Shown here piece after piece: positions 27,156-35,532 of a DNA stretch of 64,000 bases. The notes under the pieces are model-generated. The model made no database searches and was not told the DNA's origin. It saw only the letters and a program-made list of their open reading frames with translations. The stretch's first letter is position 1. Each line of letters begins with the position of its first letter. The DNA is from Teichococcus coralli (lineage in GTDB: Bacteria > Pseudomonadota > Alphaproteobacteria > Acetobacterales > Acetobacteraceae): positions 248,001 through 312,000 of the forward strand of contig NZ_SNVJ01000002.1 of the NCBI RefSeq assembly GCF_009829925.1. The letters run 5' to 3'. Position numbers and translations under genes: made by a program.

Positions 27156-29498
27156 ATGGCGAAATTCGGCCTCAGCCAGCCGGTGCGGCGCATCGAGGAC
27201 CCCCGCCTGCTGCAGGGGCGCGGGCGCTACACGGATGACATCTCGGTGCCCGGCCAGTTGCACGCCTACCTGCTGCGCAGCCCGCACGCCCATGCCCGCA
27301 TCCTCTCGGTGGACAGCGCCGCCGCGGCCTCGATGCCCGGCGTGCATGCCGTGCTCACCGGCCAGGACTGGCTGGACGACGGCCTTGGCCAGATCCCCTG
27401 CGCCATCCCGCTGAAGAACCGCGACGGCTCGCCGCGCGCCGAGACGCCACGCTACGGCCTGGCCGTCGGCACCGTGAAGCATGTGGGCGACCCCGTGGCC
27501 TTCGTTGTCGCCGAGACCTACCAGCAGGCGCGTGACGCCGCCGAGGCGGTGCTCGTGGACTACGACATCCTGCCCGCCTGCACCGACCTGGCCCATGCCA
27601 TGGACGCCGACCAGCCGCAGATCTGGGACGGCGCGCCGAAGAACGTCTGCTTCGACTGGGCGACCGGCGACAAGGCACAGACCGACGCGCTCTTCGCCCA
27701 GGCCGCCCACGTCACCAAGCTGACGGTGGTGAACAACCGCATCGTCGTGAACAGCATGGAGACCCGCGCGGCGCTCGCCGAGTACGACGCCGCCAGCGAG
27801 CGCTTCACCCTGCATGCCGGCACCCAGGGCTCCTGGCTGGTGAAGGACCTGCTGGGCAAGGCCGTGTTCCACCTGCCGCCGGAGAAGTTCCGCGTCATCA
27901 CGCCCGATGTCGGCGGCGGCTTCGGCATGAAGCTCTACATGTACGGCGAATACGCGCTGTGCTGCTGGGCCGCGCGCAAGCTGCAACGCCCGGTGAAGTG
28001 GGTCTCCGAGCGCATGGAGGCCTTCCAGTCCGACACCCAGGGCCGCGCCAACCTGACGGAAGGCGAGCTGGCGCTGGACAAGGACGGCAGGTTCCTGGCG
28101 CTGCGCACCCGCAACATCGCCGACATGGGCGGCTATCTTTCCACCTTCGCGCCCTTCATCCCGACCGGCGCCGGCACCAAGGTGCTGGCCAGCGTCTATG
28201 GCTTCCAGGCCATCTACGCCAACGTGCTGGGCATCCTGACCAACACCGTGCCGGTGGACGCCTATCGCGGCGCCGGGCGGCCCGAGAGCAACTACCTCGT
28301 CGAGCGGCTGATCGACGCCGCCGCGCGCGAGATCGGCGTTGACCGCATCGAGCTGCGCAAGCGCAACATGGTTCCCGCCTCGGCCATGCCGCACAAGACG
28401 CCGGTCGGCCAGACCTACGATTCCGGCGAGTTCTCCACCGTGCTCGACGCGGCGCTGAACAAGGCCGACTGGGCCGGCTTCGAGGCGCGCCGCGCCGAAT
28501 CCACGAGGCGCGGCAAGCGCCGCGGCATCGGCATGGCCTACTACCTGGAGGCCACCGGCGGCGACGATTCCGAGCGCGCCGCCATGCGCTTCGCCGAGGA
28601 CGGCATGGTGGACGTGCTGGTCGGCACCCAGTCCACCGGCCAGGGCCACGAGACCGCCTATGCCATGATCACCAGCCACGAGCTGGGCATTCCGATGGAA
28701 AAGATCCGCGTGCTGCAGGGCGATTCCGACGGCCTGCCGAGCGGCGGCGGCACCGGCGGCGCGCGCAGCCTCTATTCCGAGGGCGCGGCGCTGCTCGCCA
28801 CCGCCACCAGCGTCATCGAGAAGGGCAAGCAGGCCGCCGGCGAGGTGCTGGAGGCGGCGCCGGCCGACATCGAGTTCGCCCCCACAGGCTCAGGCGGCGG
28901 CCGCTTCACCATCGCCGGCACCGACCGCGCCATCGGCATCCTCGAACTGGCCGCCGCTCAGCGCGAGCGCGCCGCGAAGGGCGAGACGGTGACGCTGCTC
29001 GACGCCGCCGAGATCGCCGCCATCCCCGCCCACACCTTCCCCAACGGATGCCATATCGCCGAAGTGGAGGTGGACCCGGACACCGGCGAGGTGGCGGTTG
29101 CCCGCTACATCGTGGTGGACGATGTCGGCCACGCGCTGAACCCGCTGATCGTGCGCGGGCAGGTGCATGGCGGCGTGGCGCAGGGCATCGGCCAGGCGGT
29201 GTTCGAACGCACCGCCTATGACCCGCAGAGCGGGCAGCTTCTCTCCGCCAGCCTGAACGACTACGCCCTGCCCCGTGCCGGCGACCTGCCGGATATCGAG
29301 GTGGAGCTGATGGAAATCCCCTGCGAAACCAACCCGCTCGGGGTGAAGGGCGCGGGCGAGGCGGGCGCCGTCGGCTCGCCGCCGGCGGTGATGAACGCGC
29401 TGATCGACGCGCTCAGCGCCGATGGGGTCACCCAGCTCGACATGCCGGCCACGCCGGAAGTGGTGTGGAAGGCCGTGGCCATGGGGAAGGCGGCCTGA
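27156..29498 (+). CDS. Molybdenum hydroxylase large (molybdopterin-binding) subunit, xanthine dehydrogenase/CoxL family
   Basis: This 780-residue protein has an N-terminal a/b hammerhead (VRRIEDPRLLQGRGRYTDDI), the MoCo-binding region with DVGGGFGMK, and DAYRGAGRPESNYLVERL. The catalytic glutamate lies in KGAGEAGAVGSPPAV. The AYRGAGR loop places it with form II/other aldehyde-type enzymes rather than true CO dehydrogenase, whose loop is AYRCSFR. The enzyme would hydroxylate an aldehyde or heterocycle. The FAD (medium) and 2Fe-2S (small) subunits normally cotranscribed with it are absent on both sides. The ATG at 27156 follows a GGGGAG site. Confidence 0.92.
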   Translation: MAKFGLSQPVRRIEDPRLLQGRGRYTDDISVPGQLHAYLLRSPHAHARILSVDSAAAASMPGVHAVLTGQDWLDDGLGQIPCAIPLKNRDGSPRAETPRYGLAVGTVKHVGDPVAFVVAETYQQARDAAEAVLVDYDILPACTDLAHAMDADQPQIWDGAPKNVCFDWATGDKAQTDALFAQAAHVTKLTVVNNRIVVNSMETRAALAEYDAASERFTLHAGTQGSWLVKDLLGKAVFHLPPEKFRVITPDVGGGFGMKLYMYGEYALCCWAARKLQRPVKWVSERMEAFQSDTQGRANLTEGELALDKDGRFLALRTRNIADMGGYLSTFAPFIPTGAGTKVLASVYGFQAIYANVLGILTNTVPVDAYRGAGRPESNYLVERLIDAAAREIGVDRIELRKRNMVPASAMPHKTPVGQTYDSGEFSTVLDAALNKADWAGFEARRAESTRRGKRRGIGMAYYLEATGGDDSERAAMRFAEDGMVDVLVGTQSTGQGHETAYAMITSHELGIPMEKIRVLQGDSDGLPSGGGTGGARSLYSEGAALLATATSVIEKGKQAAGEVLEAAPADIEFAPTGSGGGRFTIAGTDRAIGILELAAAQRERAAKGETVTLLDAAEIAAIPAHTFPNGCHIAEVEVDPDTGEVAVARYIVVDDVGHALNPLIVRGQVHGGVAQGIGQAVFERTAYDPQSGQLLSASLNDYALPRAGDLPDIEVELMEIPCETNPLGVKGAGEAGAVGSPPAVMNALIDALSADGVTQLDMPATPEVVWKAVAMGKAA

Positions 29499-29505
29499 AG
29501 GCAGG

Positions 29506-29563
29506 CCAGGGAGGGCGGCGCCCTCCCTGGAACCCACCCGCCGGGGTGGCTGAACCACCCCGG
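29506..29563. terminator. Paired hairpins after the molybdenum hydroxylase gene
   Basis: The first hairpin is an 11-bp perfect stem, CCAGGGAGGGC/GCCCTCCCTGG, with a 3-nt GGC loop (29506-29530). The second is a 9-bp perfect stem, CCGGGGTGG/CCACCCCGG, with a 5-nt loop (29541-29563). The element sits between convergent genes and has the same layout as the pair at 4211-4258. Confidence 0.55.
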
Positions 29564-29576
29564 ACCCCGACATCCG

Positions 29577-30212
29577 TCAGCCAGGCCTGCGGAAGGCGAG
29601 GCGCGTCCAGCTCACCTCGGCGCGGTTGAACAACCCGTCCTTGCGCTCCAGGTGCAGCACCCGCTCCAGGCCCTCGGCCGCGGCGGTGCGCGTCATCTCC
29701 TCCACCGACACCTCGAACATGCGGCGACCGGCCGGCACCGGCCCATGCCGCAGCGACAGGATCATCACCCCGCCCGGCCGCAGCAACCGCGCGACCCGCG
29801 GCATCGCCCGCGCCCGCTCCGCCTCGTCCAGATGCATCCAGACGGCGGTGAGCATCACCGCGTCATACGCCGCCGCCCGGTCGGCGAGCGCGTCGAGGTC
29901 GGGCAGGCTGTCGTCCAGCCACTCGATGCCGGGTTCCGGATGCAAGGCCAGGGCCCGCTCCCGCAACTCGCGCGTCGGCTCCACGGCGGTGACGGTGTAG
30001 CCCTTCGCCGCCAGCGCCGCGGCATCCCGCCCCGTGCCGGCGCCGACGTCCAGCACCCGCGCCGGCGGCTCGGGCAGCAGGTGCGCCACCTGGCGGTGGA
30101 CGTCGTGGAAGGAGATGCCCTCGTACTGCTTCACCAGGGCGTCGGCGTTTTCGCCATAGCCCGCCGTGCCGCGCACGTCCGGATCCGCCATCCCTCTCCG
30201 CTCCCCGCTCAT
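29577..30212 (-). CDS. Class I SAM-dependent methyltransferase
   Basis: A 211-residue Rossmann-fold methyltransferase. Motif I is RVLDVGAGTGRDAAALAAKGYTVTAVEP, with the acidic residue ending motif II (Glu in VEPTREL). The post-motifs are YDAVMLTAVWMHLDEAERARAM and LLRPGGVMILSLRHG. The substrate is unknown. The ATG at 30212 overlaps the stop of the hydroxyacid dehydrogenase gene (ATGA). ATG 30191, preceded by GGAGCGGAGAGGG, is an equally good start that would remove seven residues. It is the last gene of a long minus-strand run. Confidence 0.85.
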   Translation of the reverse strand: MSGERRGMADPDVRGTAGYGENADALVKQYEGISFHDVHRQVAHLLPEPPARVLDVGAGTGRDAAALAAKGYTVTAVEPTRELRERALALHPEPGIEWLDDSLPDLDALADRAAAYDAVMLTAVWMHLDEAERARAMPRVARLLRPGGVMILSLRHGPVPAGRRMFEVSVEEMTRTAAAEGLERVLHLERKDGLFNRAEVSWTRLAFRRPG

Positions 30213-31201
30213 GCTTGCCGCAGCCGCTCCAGCCGGTGCGCCGCGTCGGCATTCGCGGCGCCCTGCGGCAGCCGGCCCTCGGCCAGGGCCGCCACCTGCC
30301 GCACCGTGTCCATCGCCTGGTGCTCGGTTGCCTCCCGCGTCAGGCCGCCGACATGCGGGGTGGCGATCACGTCGGGCCGGCGCGCCAGCCGCGGGGGCGG
30401 CATCTGGTCGGGCGCGGAGCCGACATCCAGCGCGGCGCCGGCGAGATGGCCGGAGTCGAGCGCCGCCTCCAGCGCCGCCTCGTCCACCAGCCCGCCACGG
30501 GCGAGGTTCACGAAGAAGGCGCCCTTGCGCATGAGGCCGAAGGTGCGGGCGTTCATCATCTCCGCCGTTTCCGGCGAGGCGACGGCGAGGCAGACAACAA
30601 AATCCGCTTCCGCCAGCACCTCCTCCAGGGTCGCCCCGGTGACGTCCTCGCTGAAGCCTGACACGTGGGGATCATGGGCCAGCACGCGCATGCCGCAGGC
30701 CTGGCCGAGCCGCCCCAGCCGCTGCGCGATCCGGCCATAGCCGATCAGCCCGAGCGTGGCCCCGGTCAGCTGCCGGCCCTGGCGCGGCTGGGGCGCCTGA
30801 CCCGACCGGCCGGCGACCACCGCCTCCGAGATGCCGCGGGCGAGGTCCAGCATCATGCCGAGGCCCAGCTCGGCCACCGCCTCGGTGAAGCCGGGCGTCG
30901 CATGGGTCACCAGCACCCCATGCCGTGAGGCGGCCGGCACGTTGATGGTGCTGATATCCACTGCGCAGCGCAGAAAGGCGACGAGGTCCGGCGCGGCGGC
31001 GAAGGTGGCGGCCTGGCCGGGCGTGGCACGGTCCGCCACGATCGCCTGGCAGCCGGCCGCCGCCTCGGCCAGGGCGGCACCCTCCAGCACGCGGCCGGTG
31101 GTGTTGCGCACCACCTCAGCGTGTTGCCGCAGCGCCGCCAGCGCGCGCTCCCCGTAATAGCGGGGGAACGCCGCCTCCGTGTGGGTCAGGAACACTTTCA
31201 T
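30209..31201 (-). CDS. D-2-hydroxyacid dehydrogenase (phosphoglycerate dehydrogenase-like)
   Basis: A 330-residue NAD-dependent dehydrogenase of the D-isomer family. The Rossmann motif is TGATLGLIGYGRIAQRLGRLG (GxGxxxx variant GYGRIA). The catalytic Arg is in RCAVDISTINV and LARGGLVDEAALEAAL, with Glu in the same stretch, and the catalytic His is in DVIATPHVGGLTREATE. Family members reduce 2-keto acids such as hydroxypyruvate or oxidise 3-phosphoglycerate; no ACT or SerA C-terminal domain is present, so it is not classical SerA. It ends overlapping the methyltransferase start. Confidence 0.88.
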   Translation of the reverse strand: MKVFLTHTEAAFPRYYGERALAALRQHAEVVRNTTGRVLEGAALAEAAAGCQAIVADRATPGQAATFAAAPDLVAFLRCAVDISTINVPAASRHGVLVTHATPGFTEAVAELGLGMMLDLARGISEAVVAGRSGQAPQPRQGRQLTGATLGLIGYGRIAQRLGRLGQACGMRVLAHDPHVSGFSEDVTGATLEEVLAEADFVVCLAVASPETAEMMNARTFGLMRKGAFFVNLARGGLVDEAALEAALDSGHLAGAALDVGSAPDQMPPPRLARRPDVIATPHVGGLTREATEHQAMDTVRQVAALAEGRLPQGAANADAAHRLERLRQA

Positions 31202-31252
31202 CGCCGCCTCTCCTCCAGGGTTCTTGTTGTCAGCGAAGGCGGCGCGCCGCCC

Positions 31253-31849
31253 TCATGGGAAGCGCACCGCCGGGCTGGCGCAAAGGTCAAGGCCACGCCG
31301 CTCCTCGCTGGCGCTGTCGGCATAGAGTACCTTCACGTCATAGCGGCAGGCGCCGGGCGGCAGCTCAAGGCGAAAGCTGCGGCCCGGTGGAAGCGGGTGC
31401 ACGTCGAGCTGGTCCATGCCCCAGTCCCCCGCCCCGGCGGGCGAGACAAAGGCGGCGACGATCGGCTCGCGGCCGGCGTTGCGAAGTTCGAGGCGCGGCT
31501 CGGGCGGTGGCGCCGCGGGGCCCAGCCGGTAAGACCGCGCGGCGCAGGTGTTGGTGTTGCGCATGTCCTGCACCGTGCCGTCGCGGAACACGGCGCGCAG
31601 GTCGTAGCGGCAGCCGTCGCGCGGGTCGAGCCGCACCAGCCGGCTCGTGCCGGAGGGAACCGGCTCGCTGCCCAGCCGGTCGTGCCCCCAGTCATGGCTG
31701 CCGACCGGGCTGGCGAAGAGCATTTCCAGCGTCTGCCCGGTGTTGTTGATCACGGTGTAGCTGGGGTCCGGCAGGGTGCGCTGGGCCAGCGCCGCCGTGG
31801 AGAGGAGCGGCAGGGCCAGCAAGGCCAGCAGAGGGGCGCGGGGTGGCAT
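31253..31849 (-). CDS. Exported protein with two cysteine-pair repeats, paralogue of the 11.7-kb gene
   Basis: A 198-residue protein with a signal peptide (1-23, ending ALAQ) and two repeats of about 80 residues. Repeat 1 (28-110) has cysteines 80 and 102; repeat 2 (117-198) has 168 and 190, again 22 apart. Shared signatures are VINNTGQTLEMLFASPVGSHDWG-type strands, a DRL turn, CRYDLRAVFRDG and a final Cys. This is the same repeat as in the 507-residue protein at 11672-13195. The ATG at 31849 begins the signal peptide; the upstream extension in the frame is rejected. It lies between an MBL hydrolase and a dehydrogenase gene with modest gaps, and its function is unknown. Confidence 0.8.
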   Translation of the reverse strand: MPPRAPLLALLALPLLSTAALAQRTLPDPSYTVINNTGQTLEMLFASPVGSHDWGHDRLGSEPVPSGTSRLVRLDPRDGCRYDLRAVFRDGTVQDMRNTNTCAARSYRLGPAAPPPEPRLELRNAGREPIVAAFVSPAGAGDWGMDQLDVHPLPPGRSFRLELPPGACRYDVKVLYADSASEERRGLDLCASPAVRFP

Positions 31850-31951
31850 GCGGCGGAACTCCGTTGCAGAGGGACCGCGGGCGCCGCGGCCAAACACCCT
31901 CCAGCAATGGCCCTGCCACCAGCCGGTTGCACCGGGGCGCGGCCGCCGCCA

Positions 31952-32836
31952 TCAGGCAGGCGCCCAGTCCTCGCCCATCCGGCGGGCGGCGCCCTCCGCC
32001 TCCAGCTTCAGCAGATGCGCCAGCAGGCTGCGTCCCGCCGCCGGCAGCAGGCGCGGGTCGATCGGGCTGTAGAGGCGCAGCACCAGCGCCTCCACACTGG
32101 CCGGGCCATGCTGCTGGAGCGCCGCGCGCAGGGCCGCCTCGCGGGCCTCGCGATGCGCCAGCAGGGCGCGGGTGAAGGGGGCGGGATCGGGCAGCGGGGC
32201 GCCGTGGCCGGGCAGGAACAACTGCTCCTCCCGCGCTGAAAGGCGGGCGAGCCCGGCCATGTAGGCGGCCATGTCTCCGTCCGGCGGGCTGACCACGCTG
32301 GTGGACCAGCTCATCACGTGGTCGCCGGAGAACAGCACCCCGCCGCCCTCCAGCGCGAAGCAGAGGTGGTTGGCGCAATGGCCGGGCGTATGCAGCGCCC
32401 GGAGCCGCCAGCCCGCACCTTCCAACAGGTCGCCATCGGCCAGGCGCCGGTCGGGGATGAAGTCGTGGTCGCCGCCGCGCAACTCGGCGTCCGGCGGGGT
32501 CTGGTGCGGGCCGAAGCCGTAGGTGGGCGCACCGCTCAGCGCCTTCAGCGCGGCGGCACCGGGCGAATGGTCGCGATGGGTGTGCGTCACCACAATATGC
32601 CCGATCCGATCCTTTCCCAGGGCGGTGCGCAAGGCGGCGCGGTGGGCGGCATCCTCCGGGCCGGGGTCGAGCACCGCCACCTCCCGCTCGCCGATCAGGT
32701 AGGTATTGGTGCCGAGAAAGGTGAAGGGGCCGGGATTGCCGCAGCGGATGCGCCGCAGCCGGACCCCGCCGGGTCGCCCCAGCTCCTCCACCGCGCCGGT
32801 CGGTAGCGGGTCGTCCTTCAGAAAGGGAATGCTCAT
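31952..32836 (-). CDS. MBL-fold metallo-hydrolase
   Basis: A 294-residue metallo-beta-lactamase-fold protein. The metal motif is THTHRDH (His85, His87, Asp89, His90), with further ligands in LHTPGHCANHLCF and LFSGDHVMS. The distal LPGHG motif is followed by a C-terminal helical domain like that of LACTB2-type hydrolases. Substrates of this branch range from RNA to thioesters, and no choice is possible here. The ATG overlaps the EamA gene stop by 4 nt (ATGA), so it belongs to the same operon. Confidence 0.88.
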   Translation of the reverse strand: MSIPFLKDDPLPTGAVEELGRPGGVRLRRIRCGNPGPFTFLGTNTYLIGEREVAVLDPGPEDAAHRAALRTALGKDRIGHIVVTHTHRDHSPGAAALKALSGAPTYGFGPHQTPPDAELRGGDHDFIPDRRLADGDLLEGAGWRLRALHTPGHCANHLCFALEGGGVLFSGDHVMSWSTSVVSPPDGDMAAYMAGLARLSAREEQLFLPGHGAPLPDPAPFTRALLAHREAREAALRAALQQHGPASVEALVLRLYSPIDPRLLPAAGRSLLAHLLKLEAEGAARRMGEDWAPA

Positions 32837-33738
32837 GCCGACCTCCGACGCATCTCGCGGTGCAGGATGTAGAGCCCGGCGCCGACGATCAATGCCCCGC
32901 CCGCCAGCATGGTCACGCTCGGCACCGTGCCCCAGACCAGCCAGCCCAGCAGGATGGCCCAGAGCAGCGCGCTGTACGAATACGGGCCAAGCGCCGAAAC
33001 CTGGGCGCTTGCGTAAGCCTCGGTGGAGAGCACCTGGGCCAGGCCGCCGAGCAGGCCGAGGCCGATCAGCAGCGGCAGTTCCCCCATGCTCGGCGTCACC
33101 CAGACAAAGGGCAGCGCCAGAAAGGTGATGGCGGTCATCAGCAGCGACTGCCACATGACAATGGTGCTGCTGGCCTCGGTGCCGGAAAGCTGCCGCACCA
33201 GCATGGTGGTCAGGCCGGAGAAGAAGCCGTTCGAGGCGGCGGCGATGAAGGCCGCCCAGCGCAGCCAGGAGGGAATGCCGGAGCCGGTGGAACCGCCGTC
33301 CAGGAAGGCTCCCTGGCCGAGCGCGATGACCAGGATGCCGAGAAAGCCGGCCACCACCGCTCCCCAGCGATGCACGCCGGGCCGCTCCCCGAGGAAGGGG
33401 ATGGAGAGGATGGTGACGAAAAGGGGCGTCGAATAGGTCAGCGCCGTCTGCTCGGCGAGCGGCAGGATGGTCAGCGCGAAGAAGGAGCAGGCCATCGAGC
33501 ACAGCCCGGTGATGGCGCGCGTGAGATGGCCGCCGAAGCGCCGCGTGCGCAGCGTGACATGGCGGCGCCAGGCGATCACCGCCACCACCGGCAGGGCCAG
33601 CAGGTTGCGGAAGAACATGATCTCCGGAAAGGGGATGTGGTCCCCCAGGCCTTTGATCAGGGCGTTCATCAGGGTGAAAAGCGCGGTGGCGCCCAGCATC
33701 AGCAGGGCACCGCGGCGGACATCGTGGCGGAGCGGCAT
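32833..33738 (-). CDS. EamA/DMT family transporter
   Basis: A 301-residue protein with ten predicted helices and two EamA repeats. The first helix is RGALLMLGATALFTLMNALIKGLG, and FPEIMFFRNLLALPVV is the usual helix 2 motif. LAEQTALTYSTPLFVTILSIPFLGERP matches the helix 3/4 signature of RhaT/EamA proteins. The start overlaps the stop of the preceding EamA gene by one base (TGATG). It is an inner-membrane metabolite or drug exporter of unknown substrate. The tail is basic. Confidence 0.88.
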   Translation of the reverse strand: MPLRHDVRRGALLMLGATALFTLMNALIKGLGDHIPFPEIMFFRNLLALPVVAVIAWRRHVTLRTRRFGGHLTRAITGLCSMACSFFALTILPLAEQTALTYSTPLFVTILSIPFLGERPGVHRWGAVVAGFLGILVIALGQGAFLDGGSTGSGIPSWLRWAAFIAAASNGFFSGLTTMLVRQLSGTEASSTIVMWQSLLMTAITFLALPFVWVTPSMGELPLLIGLGLLGGLAQVLSTEAYASAQVSALGPYSYSALLWAILLGWLVWGTVPSVTMLAGGALIVGAGLYILHREMRRRSA

Positions 33739-34712
33739 CAGCGGTGCGTGCCATCCCCCACCGTCGCGGCGCGGCGTGCCGTCCGGGCGCGCACCCGCTC
33801 GCGGTGCAGGTTGTAGAGCCCGGCGGCGATCACGATGGCCGCCCCGAGCAGCGTGCCGGCCGCCGGGAACTCGCCCCAGATGGCCAGACCCAGCACCAGC
33901 CCCCATACCAGGGTGGTGTACTCGAAGGGTGCCAGCACCGAGACCGGCGCCAGCGCGAAGGCCCGCGCGAAAAGGAAATGGGCCAGCCCATTGACGCAGC
34001 CCAGGAAGACCAGCGCCGCCACGACAGGCGCGCCAGGCAGCAGGACGGGCGGCGGGAAGGCGGGCAGCAGCAGCAGCCCGACCGGCACATGCGCCAGCAG
34101 CAGCCAGAAGGCGATCGTGGCGGGGCTGTCGGTGCGCGCGAGCAGGCGGGTCCAGATGCGGGTCAGCGCCATCAGCCCGACGGCGGCCAGCAGCATCGCC
34201 GCCGGCCAGCCCCAGAGCGCGCCGCCCGGGCGCAGCATGATCAGCACCCCGCCGAAGCCCACCGCCGTGCTGGTCCAGCGCCGCCAGCCCACCGCCTCGC
34301 CCAGCAGCGGGATGGCCAGCAGCGTCATCAGCAGCGGCGCGGCGGCGGCGACGGCATAGCTGCTCGCCAGCGGCATGCCGCCCGCCCAGGCGATGTAGTA
34401 CACGACGGTGACGCCGCAGTGCAGCAGCGAGCGCGCGCTGATCAGCCGCAGGTTCACCGGCCGCAGCGAGGCGCCGCGGGCCAGCATGGCGATGGCGAGG
34501 GCGCCGAACACGCCGCGCCAGATCATCGCCGCCGCCGGGCCGACCTGCGGCAGCGCCCACTTCACCGAGGCATCGGCGCAGGCGACGACGGCGTAGCCGA
34601 GGGCGACCAGGGCGATGCCGCGCACCGCGTCGTCGAGCGCCGGCAAGGCGCCGGGCAGCGCCGCCCCAAGGGCGGGAGCCGCCGCCGGCGCGGCAGGTTG
34701 TCGGTCAGACAA
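33738..34712 (-). CDS. EamA/DMT family transporter, TTG start
   Basis: A 324-residue ten-helix DMT protein paralogous in architecture to the next gene. It has ALGYAVVACADASVKWALPQVGPAAAMIWRGVFG and the helix 3-4 signature SSYAVAAAAPLLMTLLAIPLLGEAVGWRRW. No ATG lies near the first helix except one at 34784 deep in the MaoC gene. A TTG at 34712, preceded by GAGGCCGAGC and overlapping the MaoC-type gene stop, is therefore the likelier start. It stands in tandem with a second EamA gene, so the two may form a heteromeric or redundant exporter pair. Confidence 0.82.
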   Translation of the reverse strand: MSDRQPAAPAAAPALGAALPGALPALDDAVRGIALVALGYAVVACADASVKWALPQVGPAAAMIWRGVFGALAIAMLARGASLRPVNLRLISARSLLHCGVTVVYYIAWAGGMPLASSYAVAAAAPLLMTLLAIPLLGEAVGWRRWTSTAVGFGGVLIMLRPGGALWGWPAAMLLAAVGLMALTRIWTRLLARTDSPATIAFWLLLAHVPVGLLLLPAFPPPVLLPGAPVVAALVFLGCVNGLAHFLFARAFALAPVSVLAPFEYTTLVWGLVLGLAIWGEFPAAGTLLGAAIVIAAGLYNLHRERVRARTARRAATVGDGTHR

Positions 34713-35532
34713 GCTCGGCCTCGGCGGCAAGGCAGGTGGCGCCGCTGGGATCGCGGGTCTCCAGCAGGATGCGGCTTTCCTCACGGCGCGCCATCAGCGT
34801 CAGCGGGTCGCCGCCGATGGCCGGGCGCTGGCCGCGGAAGCGGAACCGCGCCAGCCGCGCGCCCTCGCCCGCCACGTCCAGCGCGTGCTGCGCCAGCCAG
34901 GTTGCCTGCAGCGGGCCGTGCACCACCAACCCGGGATAGCCCTCGACCTGGGTGACATAGGGATGGTCGTAATGGATGCGGTGGCCGTTGCCGGTCAGCG
35001 CGGAATAGCGGAACAGCAGCACGGAGTCCGGCATCACCAGGGCGCGCCGGGCGTCGGGCCAGTCCGGCGCGGGCGGCGCGGCACGCACCGCCGTTCCGCC
35101 GGCGCCGCGATAGACGATGTCGTGCTCTTCCTCCAGCACCGGGCCGCGCGGACCTTCCAGCCCGTGCTTCACCGTGACAAAGACCAACTCGCCGCTGCCG
35201 CCGGTCTTGCTCTCGATGCGCAGGATGGTGCTGGTGCGGCGCACCTGGTCGCCGGTGCGCAGGTCGCCCAGGAAGCTGAGCCTGCCGCCGGCCCACATGC
35301 GCCGCTCCAGGTGGTGCACCGGCGGCAGGAAGCCGCCGCGTTCGGGATGGCCGTCCGGCCCCAGGCCGCTGGCCGGCCGCCAGTCCTGGAACAGCATCCA
35401 GTGCCAGAGCGGCGGCAGCGCGCCTTCCGGCACGGGGCGGGAAAGCGTGGCGGCGAGACCCTCCACCAGACGGCGATCCACCCGGTCCTCGCGCGTCTCG
35501 GTGCGGCCGAGATAATCCTGGTAGGGCATCAT
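34705..35532 (-). CDS. MaoC/FAS1-like dehydratase (acyl-CoA hydratase family)
   Basis: A 275-residue double hot-dog protein resembling mesaconyl-C4-CoA/itaconyl-CoA hydratases and HTD2-like dehydratases. The N-terminal half has LPPLWHWMLFQDWRPASGLG. The C-terminal half has the MaoC-type catalytic region FRYSALTGNGHRIHYDHPYVTQVEGYPGLVVHGPL, with Asp and His correctly placed. It would hydrate an enoyl-CoA. No CoA-transferase or lyase partner is adjacent, so its pathway is unknown. Two consecutive ATGs (35532 and 35529) straddle the stop of the upstream gene, indicating translational coupling. Confidence 0.85.
   Translation of the reverse strand: MMPYQDYLGRTETREDRVDRRLVEGLAATLSRPVPEGALPPLWHWMLFQDWRPASGLGPDGHPERGGFLPPVHHLERRMWAGGRLSFLGDLRTGDQVRRTSTILRIESKTGGSGELVFVTVKHGLEGPRGPVLEEEHDIVYRGAGGTAVRAAPPAPDWPDARRALVMPDSVLLFRYSALTGNGHRIHYDHPYVTQVEGYPGLVVHGPLQATWLAQHALDVAGEGARLARFRFRGQRPAIGGDPLTLMARREESRILLETRDPSGATCLAAEAELV

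Noticed and set aside
27156..29498. Possible true carbon monoxide dehydrogenase (CoxL form I)
   Set aside because: The active-site loop reads AYRGAGR rather than AYRCSFR, and no coxM or coxS is adjacent.
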